DNA of 45,643 nucleotides from Actinoplanes oryzae (GTDB taxonomy: Bacteria; Actinomycetota; Actinomycetes; Mycobacteriales; Micromonosporaceae), in NCBI RefSeq assembly GCF_030757795.1, contig NZ_JAUQWH010000061.1, forward strand, positions 1 to 45,643, written 5' to 3'. Position numbers and translations under genes: made by a program. Within the stretch, counting starts at the first letter, position 1, and each line of letters starts with the position of its first letter. The notes under the pieces are model-generated. The model was not told the origin of the DNA. It saw only the letters and a list, made by a program, of their open reading frames with translations, and did not search any database. Shown piece by piece: positions 10,601-17,504 of this stretch.

Positions 10601-11519
10601 CGTGCGAGATCCGCGACTTGGCGTCCACCATGTACCCGGCGGGGATCGTGCCGACCGTGGCGCCCTCGCCGTTGCGCAACAGCACGGTGCCCTTGTCGAG
10701 CGTGGCCGTCAGCCCGGTCAGGCGCAGCGGGAAGACGTACGTGTCCGGGGCGCGTGCCGAGCCTAGGACCAGCGTCTCCTTGACCCCGCCGGCCTGCGCC
10801 TGCAGCTCCACGTCCACGCCCGGCCACACCTGCCGGTAGCTCGCGGTGTCCCCGCTGACCGTCGCCTCCGCCGGGGCCGCCCCCTCGGCGCCGTAGGCGA
10901 GGACTCCCCCGCCGGGCAGCGTCACGCGCACCAGCTCGGCGGCGTCCGCGCTCTTCGCCAGGTGCAGCGGCACCGCGTCGGTCGCCCGCTGCCAGCCGCC
11001 GGCCGGGTCGGCCCGCAGCGTGGAGTCGACGGGCGCCCAGGTGCCGTCGGCCTTGCGGTAGTTGAGCGGGGTGGCGGAGAACTGGGTGGTCTGCGTGCCG
11101 TCGGCGTTGGCGTACGTGCGCTCGTGCGCGCCGCGCTCGGCCGGCAGCTCCTTGCTGGCCCCGGGCTGGAAGCCGGTACGCGCCTTCGCCGGCGCCGGCT
11201 TGACCTCGGCCACGTTCGCCGGGGCCTGCGGCGTCTTGCGCAGCGGGTACTTCGCGCGCAGCGACTGCGGGTTCCAGGTGTTCTTCCTCGTGCCCCCGGC
11301 GACCGGGTCCAGGCCGGACGCGTCGCCCCAGCGCTGCTCCGGCGCGGGCTTCGCCTCGTGCGCCTTGGCGGCCAGGGGCCGCGGGTTGAGCTGCACGGCC
11401 GTGGTGCCGCCCTGCGCGGTGCCCGCGGTCAGCAGAACCACGGTCCCCGCCGCGAGTCCGAGATGGAAGCTTCTGGTCAGCGCCGTTGTCCGGGCACGCC
11501 GAAGACCGCCGTGTGGCAT
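1617..11519 (-). CDS. Giant secreted RHS/YD-repeat polymorphic toxin with HINT and deaminase-like tip
   Basis: A 3300-residue protein. In order: signal peptide (1-37); a DNRLRE-like beta domain (~340-520); the start of the RHS barrel (FGEGWMTQGD, ~800); a LamG/concanavalin-like insert (~985-1210); dozens of YD repeats (~1220-2640); the RHS core end ARFYDPGTGTFTSRD (~2626); an Ala-rich helical part; a glycine-zipper hydrophobic segment (~2860-2910), a possible membrane-entry region; a pretoxin HINT domain (~3021-3166) that opens FAPGTAVLMADGTTKPIE and closes with VHN; and a ~134-residue tip. The tip carries CAE (C3240, E3242) and PCEDYC (C3284, C3288), the zinc and proton-relay motifs of the cytidine-deaminase fold, nearest to YwqJ-type toxin deaminases. 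In such proteins the barrel encloses the toxin and HINT self-cleaves to free it. GGGGGATT lies 8 bases before the ATG. Long open frames on the opposite strand are composition shadows. Confidence 0.93.
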   Translation of the reverse strand: MPHGGLRRARTTALTRSFHLGLAAGTVVLLTAGTAQGGTTAVQLNPRPLAAKAHEAKPAPEQRWGDASGLDPVAGGTRKNTWNPQSLRAKYPLRKTPQAPANVAEVKPAPAKARTGFQPGASKELPAERGAHERTYANADGTQTTQFSATPLNYRKADGTWAPVDSTLRADPAGGWQRATDAVPLHLAKSADAAELVRVTLPGGGVLAYGAEGAAPAEATVSGDTASYRQVWPGVDVELQAQAGGVKETLVLGSARAPDTYVFPLRLTGLTATLDKGTVLLRNGEGATVGTIPAGYMVDAKSRISHAVSYTLGKDDTLRVTVDRGWLTAPERAFPVRVDPPVLANGAATESLVVSSTGSRGGGDTLEVGKKGSVSSASYVRFPGLVSSLAHETIFNAQLSLVGYDAPSCKPRPVTVHPVTGSWSSSTSTTYPGPAVGAAIASKSFAQGYVAVGQSASSCPVTGTVFDLGTKGRDLVQGWVDGKADNGLSLRAPVSDTGAWKTIAGPASANPPTLYVTHTPYNAKYSIPDPTPKPAVLQNQAGKVKVTVTNKSAMDWSTSGYRLVYRLYNAKTNARIGQYVAGSLTSTLARGATTSIEATIKALPIGDYLIDFSMATSGGKVFTDENVPPARIGLAVRNIDPTVQDVYPPNGYQSPTLTPQLWAQAIDLDAPPKQTLQYKFEYCATTAAGDPTGCTTTAYQAKQSYTIPAGKLSWSKPYVWRAFVKDNASEVATDRSTLITTIPQPEITSRVANAPYGTSDREFDPDIGNYSTAAVDATVATAGPALSVARTYNSLDPRRDLLFGEGWMTQGDMRMAADADGSGNVLITYPDGQQVRFGKNADGTFAAPLGRTAQLSLNTTTNLYVLKDVKGTTYSFRSGGDGKIASIADKHGRLLQFTYTTAGQLAKMQAKNGPNATTGRALTFGWNSTNTHVTSVSTDKVDGRTLTWTYEYTGDTLTKVCAPGAQVCTRYAYSAGSHYRSSVLDSDPDSYWRLGEKAGSASAGSEIVTNLGKDAATVKNATLGAAGALAGTENTGAQFNGSTSVIELPRGVVKRSRDIAVELWFKVGRTETGGPLIGYQDTAMDATATSGVPLLYVGTDGKVYGRFKTTSTTAAPLTTGPDIRDGAWHHAALSVSGDVQTLYVDKVKVSSTTLGALDHSLLTYNQVGGAQATTGTGTWTSYGSSGKRYFNGGIDEVAVYGHALSDQTVAAHYGLGKTAADQLASVTMPSGKTAAEAVYDTDTDRIKEYTDGNGGTWKIGIPTVYGGDTDLRRSVEVLDPADRRYLYEYDALAGRLLRSASPLGIATRPEDQPLPSAAPSPSPTEICSSPDPGDPQFCTTIPGDAGGPIFDENELTGSVLRSFGYDDKGRQNKIVSETGDVVTMTFDDRGNVTSRTSCRAAGSCQTTYTDYTAPNSSNPFDPKNDLPVTVRDPRSTGATDGKYAATTEYTSLGDVASETDATGKITTTYTSGNEAAFGNSALSQPPGLVKTSTDAATKATAFSYTADGDLAQVTTPTGLITQSTFDALGRKVQDKEISDTFPDGVVTTYAYDDLGQLLTTTGPVTTNAVDGTKHQAVTSKTYDLDGNVVKTVVRDALDAGEPERVTTIEYDDFNHPTRTVSPEGDEQTEGWDKFGNRTSVVDGNGNHYEYAYTARNALAEVRLYDWRDGGADSGDDYVVLNSYAYDFAGRMAVQLDAMGRRVEYTYYGDDLLQKKVLKNFHDPDGKTRDLVLEDNQYDAAGNLTRQALSNGVEVTTNEFDSAGRPTVTTQDPNGVARKTTYAYNALGNVTTTTTTGNPVNLDWSESTVSNVLTNVYNAKGQLEQEKVTDGTRTQVTSYTYDRRGLALTSKDPNGNVVTYKYDENGDRTSTTAPAVAVETGGNPAQTASPVVLTGYNAFGEVVASKDALGNVSRTTFDRMGRVVESTGPLYTPAGGANTTGAPTTKVTYDALNNVVASTDTLGHVTHFTFDRLNRLVTKDLPGSSDDERLVWHYTYTRTGKVLSSTSPTGIRTEATYDDLDRQVTSTQFERKPVADTFTRTMTYDDASNVVAVTSPSGLTTTMTYDKVGDLLSTTDPARTTTRLGYDGFGNNVRQTDGAGRTTRRIYDAFGQVSAELDLSPAGAELRRETYEYDLNGNVTSRTSALKKKVTFEYNALDQLVKQVEPTGASTSITTTFGYDAAGNRTRYTDGRGYSTYYTMNALGLPESVIEPSTKAHPAAADRTWTVAYDLAGQATQLTAPGGVVRSRTYDAAGRLTTESGTGTGVKAARRGLTYDNEGRTTVVTSDGSNANTFSYDDRGNLLGASGVSGTSSFTYNDDGNLLTRTDAAGTATFGYKDGRVDTMKDGASAVTQTLRYDAGGMIARVDYGAGRVRSYGYDDLGRLGTDTLKNTSGATVSSIGYTYDLDDHLTGKNTTGTAGAGTNSYTYDDAGRLTSWTSGSGKVEYAWDDSGNRIRAGAKTATYDERNRLLGDGDYTYSYTARGTLAGRTSSGLTDAYSFDAFDRMVGAEGATYVYDGLDRVLNRNGQVLAYAGVEQDTVSDGKEKFARGPDGSLLAVSTQTDGAKMVVSDQHDDVVAGFGASSALTSLDSSTAYDPYGNRVASAGTQSAAGFQGDWTDPDTGQVDMGARFYDPGTGTFTSRDTVTYTSGDSILANKYTYGAGDPLSNNDPTGNWPSCGWCKRAVSAVVTPIVHAATTVYHAAVSAGSWLVNQARAAASFVVRTVVNVAKSTYHAIQRAGTALRASYDRYVKPTLARAQNWAAQKAAAIHQAAVRVKDKAKAAISSAVQHVSLKSLGNAVKSQLKAGLKAITISVAAALPAVTQSFSNVVQDFSSAAADLYAGAVKAGNAVVSGVQKAGDWVVDHKAEIIGGIAGAVVGIGCGALIGVTGVGAVACAAAGGAVGSLVTDLVEGGKGWKEMAADALLGGTIGAVLGPLSSVGGSAISGAARGLLSGGVREALSVSGSAATSALKSFGSRQVGGVVGKALANRSAGSAGREAVESAGASARQTIDDAAPEPTSCPWPNSFAPGTAVLMADGTTKPIEQVKLGDKVLATDPTTGRTEARVVTALIIGSGTKQLVDLTIAADGDQGTITATSGHPFWAPDLGKWVKAGELQAGSMLQTGAGTYVKVTQAAKRTAQATVHNLTVDGLHTYYVSAAGTSLLVHNACSPEPGKAGDGDSLDDYATANRGRNEDETPMFVSEYTSPSGTRYFGRTTDGGVDIAPGSELDDVLRGRHTGCAEVCALNEAFKAEGPGALWGGTFKTLRVRSLNSPEPSNTWAHPCEDYCQPMIRRIAGAWS

Positions 11520-11637
11520 GTGAGAAATCCCCCGTTGAGATGCGCGCCGGCATAGACAGGCATCGGTGCCGCGGCGCCGGGCAAAGATGTCACCTCACCC
11601 GCACCCTGCGCAACCCCGGGATCGAGACATCCGCATG

Positions 11638-11651
11638 TGTTACTTGTAACA
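11638..11651. promoter_or_regulatory. Perfect inverted repeat upstream of the RHS gene
   Basis: TGTTACTTGTAACA is a perfect 6-2-6 palindrome about 120 bases before the RHS start, in a stretch richer in A/T than its surroundings. It could be an operator for a dimeric regulator of the toxin gene. No regulator is named by it, and no clear -35/-10 pair could be placed around it. The rest of 11520-11738 shows only the RHS ribosome-binding site. Confidence 0.4.
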
Positions 11652-11738
11652 GTCAGGCACGCCTCGAGGTTTCGCCTCTGTGACGCCCGCTGTTCATCTG
11701 CGTCGATGATTATGATGCCGCCGTGCGCCACTCCCTGA

Positions 11739-11930
11739 CCCTCGACCGGCGCCGACTTCACCCTGACCACGAACGACGCGGGCGTGGTCACCGCGATCGG
11801 CCTCACCCTGAAGCCCAGCTCCGGCGACCCGGTGACGATGAAGACCACCTTCTCCGCGCACGGCAAGCCGGTGACCGTGAAGGCCCCCGCCGACACCGTC
11901 GAGGCCGACTCAGCCCTGATCTACGACTGA
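11739..11930 (+). pseudogene. C-terminal remnant of a lipoprotein-like gene
   Basis: The frame ending TGA at 11928-11930 encodes about 63 residues, including GADFTLTTNDAGVVTAI, then TFSAHGKPVTVKAP, ending ALIYD. This looks like the C-terminal strands of LppX/LprG/LolA-type actinobacterial lipoproteins, where the pattern of a final GxPVxVxAP strand is common. An in-frame TGA stands just upstream at about 11736 and there is no start codon, signal peptide or lipobox. I read it as the broken tail of a gene whose front was lost, perhaps when the RHS locus was inserted or rearranged. Family resemblance is weak. Confidence 0.5.
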
Positions 11931-11933
11931 GGC

Positions 11934-12410
11934 TCACGAGATGACGAGCAGGACCGCCTCGCCCTGCGCCGCGGCCGCCCGGTAGAACTCGCGCAACTCC
12001 TCGAAATGCGGCAGCAGGTAGCCGTCGAAATCCTCGTCGTCCCAGACGGCCGGATAGATCCCGGCGCCGGTCAGCTCCTCCGCGTCGAACCGGTCACGCA
12101 GCCAGGCCACATCGACCGCCGCGAGCCCGGCCGCCACCTCCCGCACCACGGCGGGCCCGAGCAGCCGCGGCGGCCCGTCGACACCCTCCGCGACGAGCAC
12201 CTCCCCGCCGAGCACCGCCGCCCCGGCCCCCGGCCCGGCCTCCCACTCGGAACCCGTCAGCAGATAGTGGATGCCGTGCCACGCCTTGTCCACATCCAGC
12301 CCGGCCCCCGCCGCATCACCGTGGAGCAGCGCCTGCGCCCGCCGAGCATCGGCCAGCACGGCCTCGTAGTCCGCCCGCCCCACCCGGCACCCGACCAGAC
12401 TCATGCCCAC
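11934..12410 (-). CDS. YfbM-like DUF1877 protein
   Basis: A 158-residue soluble acidic protein. It starts MGMSLVG and has the DUF1877 pattern: a helix followed by DKAWHGIHYLLTG, a middle GPAVVREVAAGL segment and a C-terminal IYPAVWD...YLLPHFEELREFY. E. coli YfbM is the named relative and its function is not established. The GTG start at 12410 is chosen because family members begin MGM and because GAGGAAGG lies about 10 bases upstream. The gene follows the small membrane protein of the WXG100-like operon by about 60 bases on the same strand and may be its last member. Its 3' end nearly touches the fragment at 11739-11930 on the other strand. Confidence 0.82.
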   Translation of the reverse strand: MGMSLVGCRVGRADYEAVLADARRAQALLHGDAAGAGLDVDKAWHGIHYLLTGSEWEAGPGAGAAVLGGEVLVAEGVDGPPRLLGPAVVREVAAGLAAVDVAWLRDRFDAEELTGAGIYPAVWDDEDFDGYLLPHFEELREFYRAAAAQGEAVLLVIS

Positions 12411-12469
12411 GACGCCCCGCCCTTCCTCGTACCAGCAACGCCCGAGACGCTACCGAGGGGGTACGACAC

Positions 12470-12907
12470 TCAGGTGAAATTGACGTGCCGCCGCACGAAC
12501 ACCACCCCGGCCACCAAGCCCCCCACCAGCGCCCCGGCAGCCAGCACCCCCAGCACCCAGGAACCGACAACCGCCCCCACCCTGAACGGCCGATCGGGCC
12601 GCGCAAAGGTCCCGTTCTCCAGCTCCCCGATGGTGAACCGCTCGCCGCTCTCCGCAAAGCCGTACCGGTCGGGGTCCACGGTCTCCGTCGTGCCGTCGTC
12701 CCACGTCACCCGGACGGTGCACTTGCTGGTGTACCCGAACCCGCCGAGCGTGAGCGGCCCCTGCTCGACGCACACGTAAGAGGTGCCGGTGCCGGTCCGC
12801 TTTGCGTCGGCGAAGTCGGGCTGGCTGGTCCGTGCCACGGTCGGCACGAGGAAGGCCAGGACGCCGCCGAGGATCAGCAGGACAAGGGACAGAACGAGCT
12901 TCTTCAC
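12470..12907 (-). CDS. Small two-helix membrane protein, DUF6346-like
   Basis: A 145-residue protein: N-terminal membrane helix (KKLVLSLVLLILGGVLAFLV), an outside domain of ~85 residues with two cysteines (YVCVEQGPLTLGGFGYTSKC) and a WDDGTTETVDP strand, then a second helix (~110-138) and a short positive tail ending HVNFT. The two cysteines probably form a disulfide outside the cell. It resembles the actinobacterial DUF6346 group. Its GTG start overlaps the stop of the preceding YbaB-like gene as GTGA, so it is the fourth gene of a tightly coupled operon. Function unknown; a membrane partner for the WXG-like proteins is a guess from position. Confidence 0.75.
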   Translation of the reverse strand: MKKLVLSLVLLILGGVLAFLVPTVARTSQPDFADAKRTGTGTSYVCVEQGPLTLGGFGYTSKCTVRVTWDDGTTETVDPDRYGFAESGERFTIGELENGTFARPDRPFRVGAVVGSWVLGVLAAGALVGGLVAGVVFVRRHVNFT

Positions 12908-13419
12908 GCCGGCTCCCCGTACGCCTGGGCCTTGAGCTGGAGGTTCTTCATGAACTGGTCCTCGATCATGCGTGCCGCGGCGATCTCGACGGCGCGGGTG
13001 AAGGTGTCCTCGTCGAGCACGCGCAGGCTGCCCGGCCGCACGGTCACCTTCCAGTCGCTCATGCCTCGTACCTCGATCGTGACATGGCCGTCGGGTGAGG
13101 CTCCCGTGGCGACCAGGCGACCCCGCTCTACGACGAAGCGGGCGTCCTCCCGGCTGAGATGCGGATCGGGGTCGATGAGCAGCACCCCGCTGCCGGGTTG
13201 CTCCGCGAGCCGGCGATAAGCCCGGATCCGCTCGGCCCACAGGAGCTTGCCGAGCTGCTCAAGGCGGCGGCCGAGCTCACTCTCGGTCGCCTCGGTGTAG
13301 TAGCCGGTGGAAAGGTAGAGGGTGATCTCGGAGTCGCCGCGCAACTCGGCGTGCACACCACCCGCCGGAGCGGAGGCGTGCAGGTGCACGGCATCGAGGC
13401 GGCTGGTCAGGTCGCTCAC
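12904..13419 (-). CDS. YbaB/EbfC-like protein of a WXG100-type operon
   Basis: 171 residues, starting VSDLTSRLDAVHLHA. The N-terminal half has the fold signature of YbaB/EbfC proteins: a beta strand (GGVHAELRGDSEITLYL), a glycine turn, and a long amphipathic helix (SELGRRLEQLGKLLWAERIRAYRRL). The C-terminal half, with GHVTIEVRGMSDWKVTV and another helix, is an extension not found in classical YbaB. YbaB itself binds DNA, but in actinomycetes relatives are common beside WXG100 genes with no proven DNA role. GTG at 13419 lies one base after the upstream stop, so an upstream start is rejected. Stop and next start overlap as GTGA. Confidence 0.68.
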   Translation of the reverse strand: MSDLTSRLDAVHLHASAPAGGVHAELRGDSEITLYLSTGYYTEATESELGRRLEQLGKLLWAERIRAYRRLAEQPGSGVLLIDPDPHLSREDARFVVERGRLVATGASPDGHVTIEVRGMSDWKVTVRPGSLRVLDEDTFTRAVEIAAARMIEDQFMKNLQLKAQAYGEPA

Positions 13420-13420
13420 G

Positions 13421-14374
13421 TCAGCTCGCCGTCCCGAGGTTCTGGTCGTCGGCATAGTTGGCGTCGGTGGTCCCGGCCAGCAGGGGCCGCTTGGGCACGA
13501 ACTTCTCGCGGTTGGCGCCGTCGAGCGTGCCCGCCAGCAGGGTGAGGAACGCCCCGATCCGGCTCTCCTCCTGCACGAGCTGGTCGATCGTGTCCTGCAG
13601 GGCGCGAGCCAGCTGCATCACCAGTTCCTCCGCCGTGCCGCCGTTGTACGCCTTCGACGGCGGGGGCGGGTCGTCCTTGAGCAGGGAGACCGCGAACGAC
13701 GATCCGGCGTCGGCGGTCGCCAGTGCCAGCGGAATGGCCACTCCGGCCGAGAGCGGGACAGCGGCGATGGTCGCGATCGAGGCGACGGCGGTCAGCGTGA
13801 TGGTCCAGCCGTTCTTGCCGCACCACTTGTCGAGCTGATCGAGGGCGCCGAGGCAGCCGTTGATGTTGGTCATCACGTCCTCGCGGACCGCGTCCCAGAG
13901 CTTGGCCTCGGCGACCATCATGGCGTGTGCGGCCGACACGGCGTTGAACTGGCCGCCCAGCTGAATCGGCAGCGGGTCTAGATAGTTGGTCCGGAACTCC
14001 CGGGCGGCCCGTCCGCTCCACTCGCTGAGATAGGTGCTGGTCGTCACGGCTCCGGCATACTCGGTGCGCGGCTCGCCGGGCAGGGCGTACTCGGCGCGCG
14101 GGGTGTTCTGCGTGGTGGCCAGGTACTGCGCGCTGCCGCTGAGCAGGTCCTGGATCGTCGTGAACTCGCTCGCTGCGGGCATGTCCTGGAAGGGCCCGAT
14201 CAGCGACGGCACCGTGGAGAAGTACTGCTGGATCTCGCCCATCTGGATGTTCTGGTCGTAATCGCGCTCGGAGTGGTCCCACGGCGGGATGGCCCGCTGC
14301 AGGCAGGCCTTCTCGATCGCCTTCTTCTGCACGGCCTCGATCGCGGCGCCGATCTGCGCGAAGCTGTACGCCAC
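13421..14374 (-). CDS. WXG-like large protein with a central hydrophobic segment
   Basis: 317 residues. The N-terminal half is helical with a WxG turn (YLSEWSGRAAREF, ~130) in the middle of a helix-turn-helix region, as in proteins exported by ESX/type VII-like systems. Residues ~185-235 are hydrophobic (ITLTAVASIATIAAVPLSAG and beyond) and could insert into a membrane. The C-terminal half is again helical (EELVMQLARALQDTIDQLV) and ends in a basic KRPLL stretch. GTG at 14374 sits one base after the stop of the small WXG-like gene. It may be a partner or substrate of that small protein; no enzymatic motif is visible. No ESX ATPase or membrane core is in the window. Confidence 0.65.
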   Translation of the reverse strand: MAYSFAQIGAAIEAVQKKAIEKACLQRAIPPWDHSERDYDQNIQMGEIQQYFSTVPSLIGPFQDMPAASEFTTIQDLLSGSAQYLATTQNTPRAEYALPGEPRTEYAGAVTTSTYLSEWSGRAAREFRTNYLDPLPIQLGGQFNAVSAAHAMMVAEAKLWDAVREDVMTNINGCLGALDQLDKWCGKNGWTITLTAVASIATIAAVPLSAGVAIPLALATADAGSSFAVSLLKDDPPPPSKAYNGGTAEELVMQLARALQDTIDQLVQEESRIGAFLTLLAGTLDGANREKFVPKRPLLAGTTDANYADDQNLGTAS

Positions 14375-14375
14375 C

Positions 14376-14738
14376 TCAGTACGCCCCGTCCGCGCCATCG
14401 GCACGCAGCTTGCTGAACCGCTCGCCGGCCTCGGCGTCGGTCGCCGCATAGCCCTGGGCGGCCGTTTCGAGGGCGTGGCCGGCGGCGTCCATGTTGTCGG
14501 CGCTGTCCTGCAGCACCCGTCCCATCGCGTCGCGGAAGGCGTTGAAGCCCTCGAATGCCGGACCCCGCCACGTGCCCCCGATGCTCGGCGAGCGGTGGAA
14601 CACCTCGTCCGTGCCCGTCGTGCGGAACAACTCGGTCCGGGCGTGGCGGAACTGGTCGGCCACGGCCGGTAGGTGTCTGGTTCCGGCGACCCAGAGGTTG
14701 TAGATGTCGACGCCGAGATCTTCTCCTGTGTGCGGCAC
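14376..14738 (-). CDS. WXG100-like small helical protein
   Basis: 120 residues, close to the usual ~100 of the WXG100 family. A first helix (LWVAGTRHLPAVADQFRHA) leads to a turn with Trp-x-Gly (GGTWRGPAFEGFNAFRDAM) and a second helix (LQDSADNMDAAGHALETAA), the antiparallel hairpin of ESAT-6/CFP-10-like proteins. The GTG start at 14738 is chosen because a strong GGGGGAGGA lies 6 bases upstream. It is the first gene of the four-gene operon to 12470. Known relatives are exported as dimers by type VII systems; that role is inferred here. Confidence 0.72.
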   Translation of the reverse strand: MPHTGEDLGVDIYNLWVAGTRHLPAVADQFRHARTELFRTTGTDEVFHRSPSIGGTWRGPAFEGFNAFRDAMGRVLQDSADNMDAAGHALETAAQGYAATDAEAGERFSKLRADGADGAY

Positions 14739-14814
14739 AGCCGCTCCTCCCCCGTGAGGCACTGCCATGATCAATGCATGCTGCGGCGACGATACACGGG
14801 GGATCGGGGTGCGG

Positions 14815-14847
14815 CGGAAGCCCTCCCGTTGTGCGGGAGGGCTTCCG
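14815..14847 (-). terminator. Strong 14-bp hairpin terminator after pruA
   Basis: CGGAAGCCCTCCCG and its exact reverse complement are separated by a 5-base loop. It lies 8 bases beyond the pruA stop and about 75 bases before the WXG100-like start on the same strand, so it should isolate the proline operon from the WXG operon. Confidence 0.9.
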
Positions 14848-14854
14848 GCGCAGG

Positions 14855-16474
<1,620 letters not shown>

Positions 16475-16484
16475 AGCGGGCCTC

Positions 16485-17405
16485 TCAAGACGTGGTGGCA
16501 AGGGAGCGAAGGAAGAAGGCGAGGTTCGCGGGGCGCTCGGCGAGGCGCCGCGAGAAGTAGCCGTACCAGTCGGTGCCGTAGGGCACGTAGACGCGCACGG
16601 TGTGGCCGGCGTCGGCCAGCCGCCGCTGCTCGGCGGCGCGGATGCCGTAGAGCATCTGGAACTCGGCGTCCGACCCGAGCGGCGTGAGCAGCCGCTCGGC
16701 GATGTCGATGATCCGCGGGTCGTGCGTGGCCACCATCGGGTAGGCCTCGGACTCGCCGAGGATGCGCAGGATCCGCACGTACGCCCGGTCGACGTCGGTC
16801 TTCGCCTGGTGCGCGACCGTCGACGGCTCGGCGTAGGCGCCCTTCACGACGCGCACCCGGGAACCCGCGACGGCGAGGTCGCGGGCGTCGCCCTCGGTGC
16901 GGTGCAGCATGGCCTGCAGCACGCAGCCCGTCCGCGGGAAGTCCTTGCGCAGGGTGCGCAGCGTCTCGAGGGTCAGGTCGACGGTGGTGTGGTCCTCCAT
17001 GTCGAGCGTGACGTCGACGCCGTGGGCGTAGGCGTGCCCGGCGAGCTGCAGCGCGTAGGCGGTGGCCCGCTCGGGGCCGTCCGCGCCCAGCGACTGGCCC
17101 AGGGCCGACAGCTTGACGGAGATCTCGTTGCCCGCGGCCAGGCCGTCCTCCGCGAGCCGGGTGACGATCTCCCGGTACGCCGCCACGGTGCGCTCGGCCG
17201 TCGCGAAGTCGGTGATGTCCTCGCCGAGGTGGTCCAGCGTCACCTGGAGCCCGGCGCCGCGCAGCTCGCGGACGGCGGCCAGCGCGTCACTCGTCCGCTC
17301 GCCGGCGACGAACCGCGACACCACCGGGCGCGCGAGCGGGGTGCGCGTCACCGTGGACCGCACCGCCGGGTTGCCGGCCACCGCCAGCACCAGCCGTCCG
17401 AACAT
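16485..17405 (-). CDS. putB: Proline dehydrogenase, monofunctional
   Basis: 306 residues, FAD-dependent TIM-barrel enzyme that oxidises proline to P5C, passing electrons to the quinone pool. Supporting motifs: LDHLGEDI, EISVKLSALGQ, DMEDHTTVDLTL, RVVKGAYAEP, the MVATHDPRII strand, and the C-terminal signature YFSRRLAERPANLAFFLR. Unlike the large proteobacterial PutA it lacks DNA-binding and P5C dehydrogenase parts; pruA next door supplies the latter. The ATG at 17405 has AAGGAGG 5 bases upstream. First gene of the operon, divergent from the PucR-type regulator. Confidence 0.95.
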   Translation of the reverse strand: MFGRLVLAVAGNPAVRSTVTRTPLARPVVSRFVAGERTSDALAAVRELRGAGLQVTLDHLGEDITDFATAERTVAAYREIVTRLAEDGLAAGNEISVKLSALGQSLGADGPERATAYALQLAGHAYAHGVDVTLDMEDHTTVDLTLETLRTLRKDFPRTGCVLQAMLHRTEGDARDLAVAGSRVRVVKGAYAEPSTVAHQAKTDVDRAYVRILRILGESEAYPMVATHDPRIIDIAERLLTPLGSDAEFQMLYGIRAAEQRRLADAGHTVRVYVPYGTDWYGYFSRRLAERPANLAFFLRSLATTS

Positions 17406-17429
17406 GGAGGCCTCCTTCATTCCCCTCGA

Positions 17430-17500
17430 ACGCTAGAAAGATCACGCGCCGGGCACCAGATACAAATGTCATCTGCTTGAGTGACGTCGTTGTACATTTG
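17430..17500. promoter_or_regulatory. Divergent proline promoter region with spaced inverted repeat
   Basis: CAAATGT at 17463-17469 and its reverse complement ACATTTG at 17494-17500 form an inverted repeat with 24 bases between, the likely operator of the PucR-type activator. On the plus strand TACATT (17493-17498) lies 6 bases before ATG 17505 and is a good -10 for a leaderless regulator mRNA, so one half-site overlaps that -10. On the minus strand TAGCGT (17430-17435) is a plausible -10 for proline dehydrogenase. Confidence 0.55.
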
Positions 17501-17504
17501 GATG

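Noticed and set aside
7884..10766. 960-codon open frame on the plus strand
   Set aside because: Same reason: antisense to the RHS N-terminal half, with repeat-like low-complexity translation and no ribosome-binding site.
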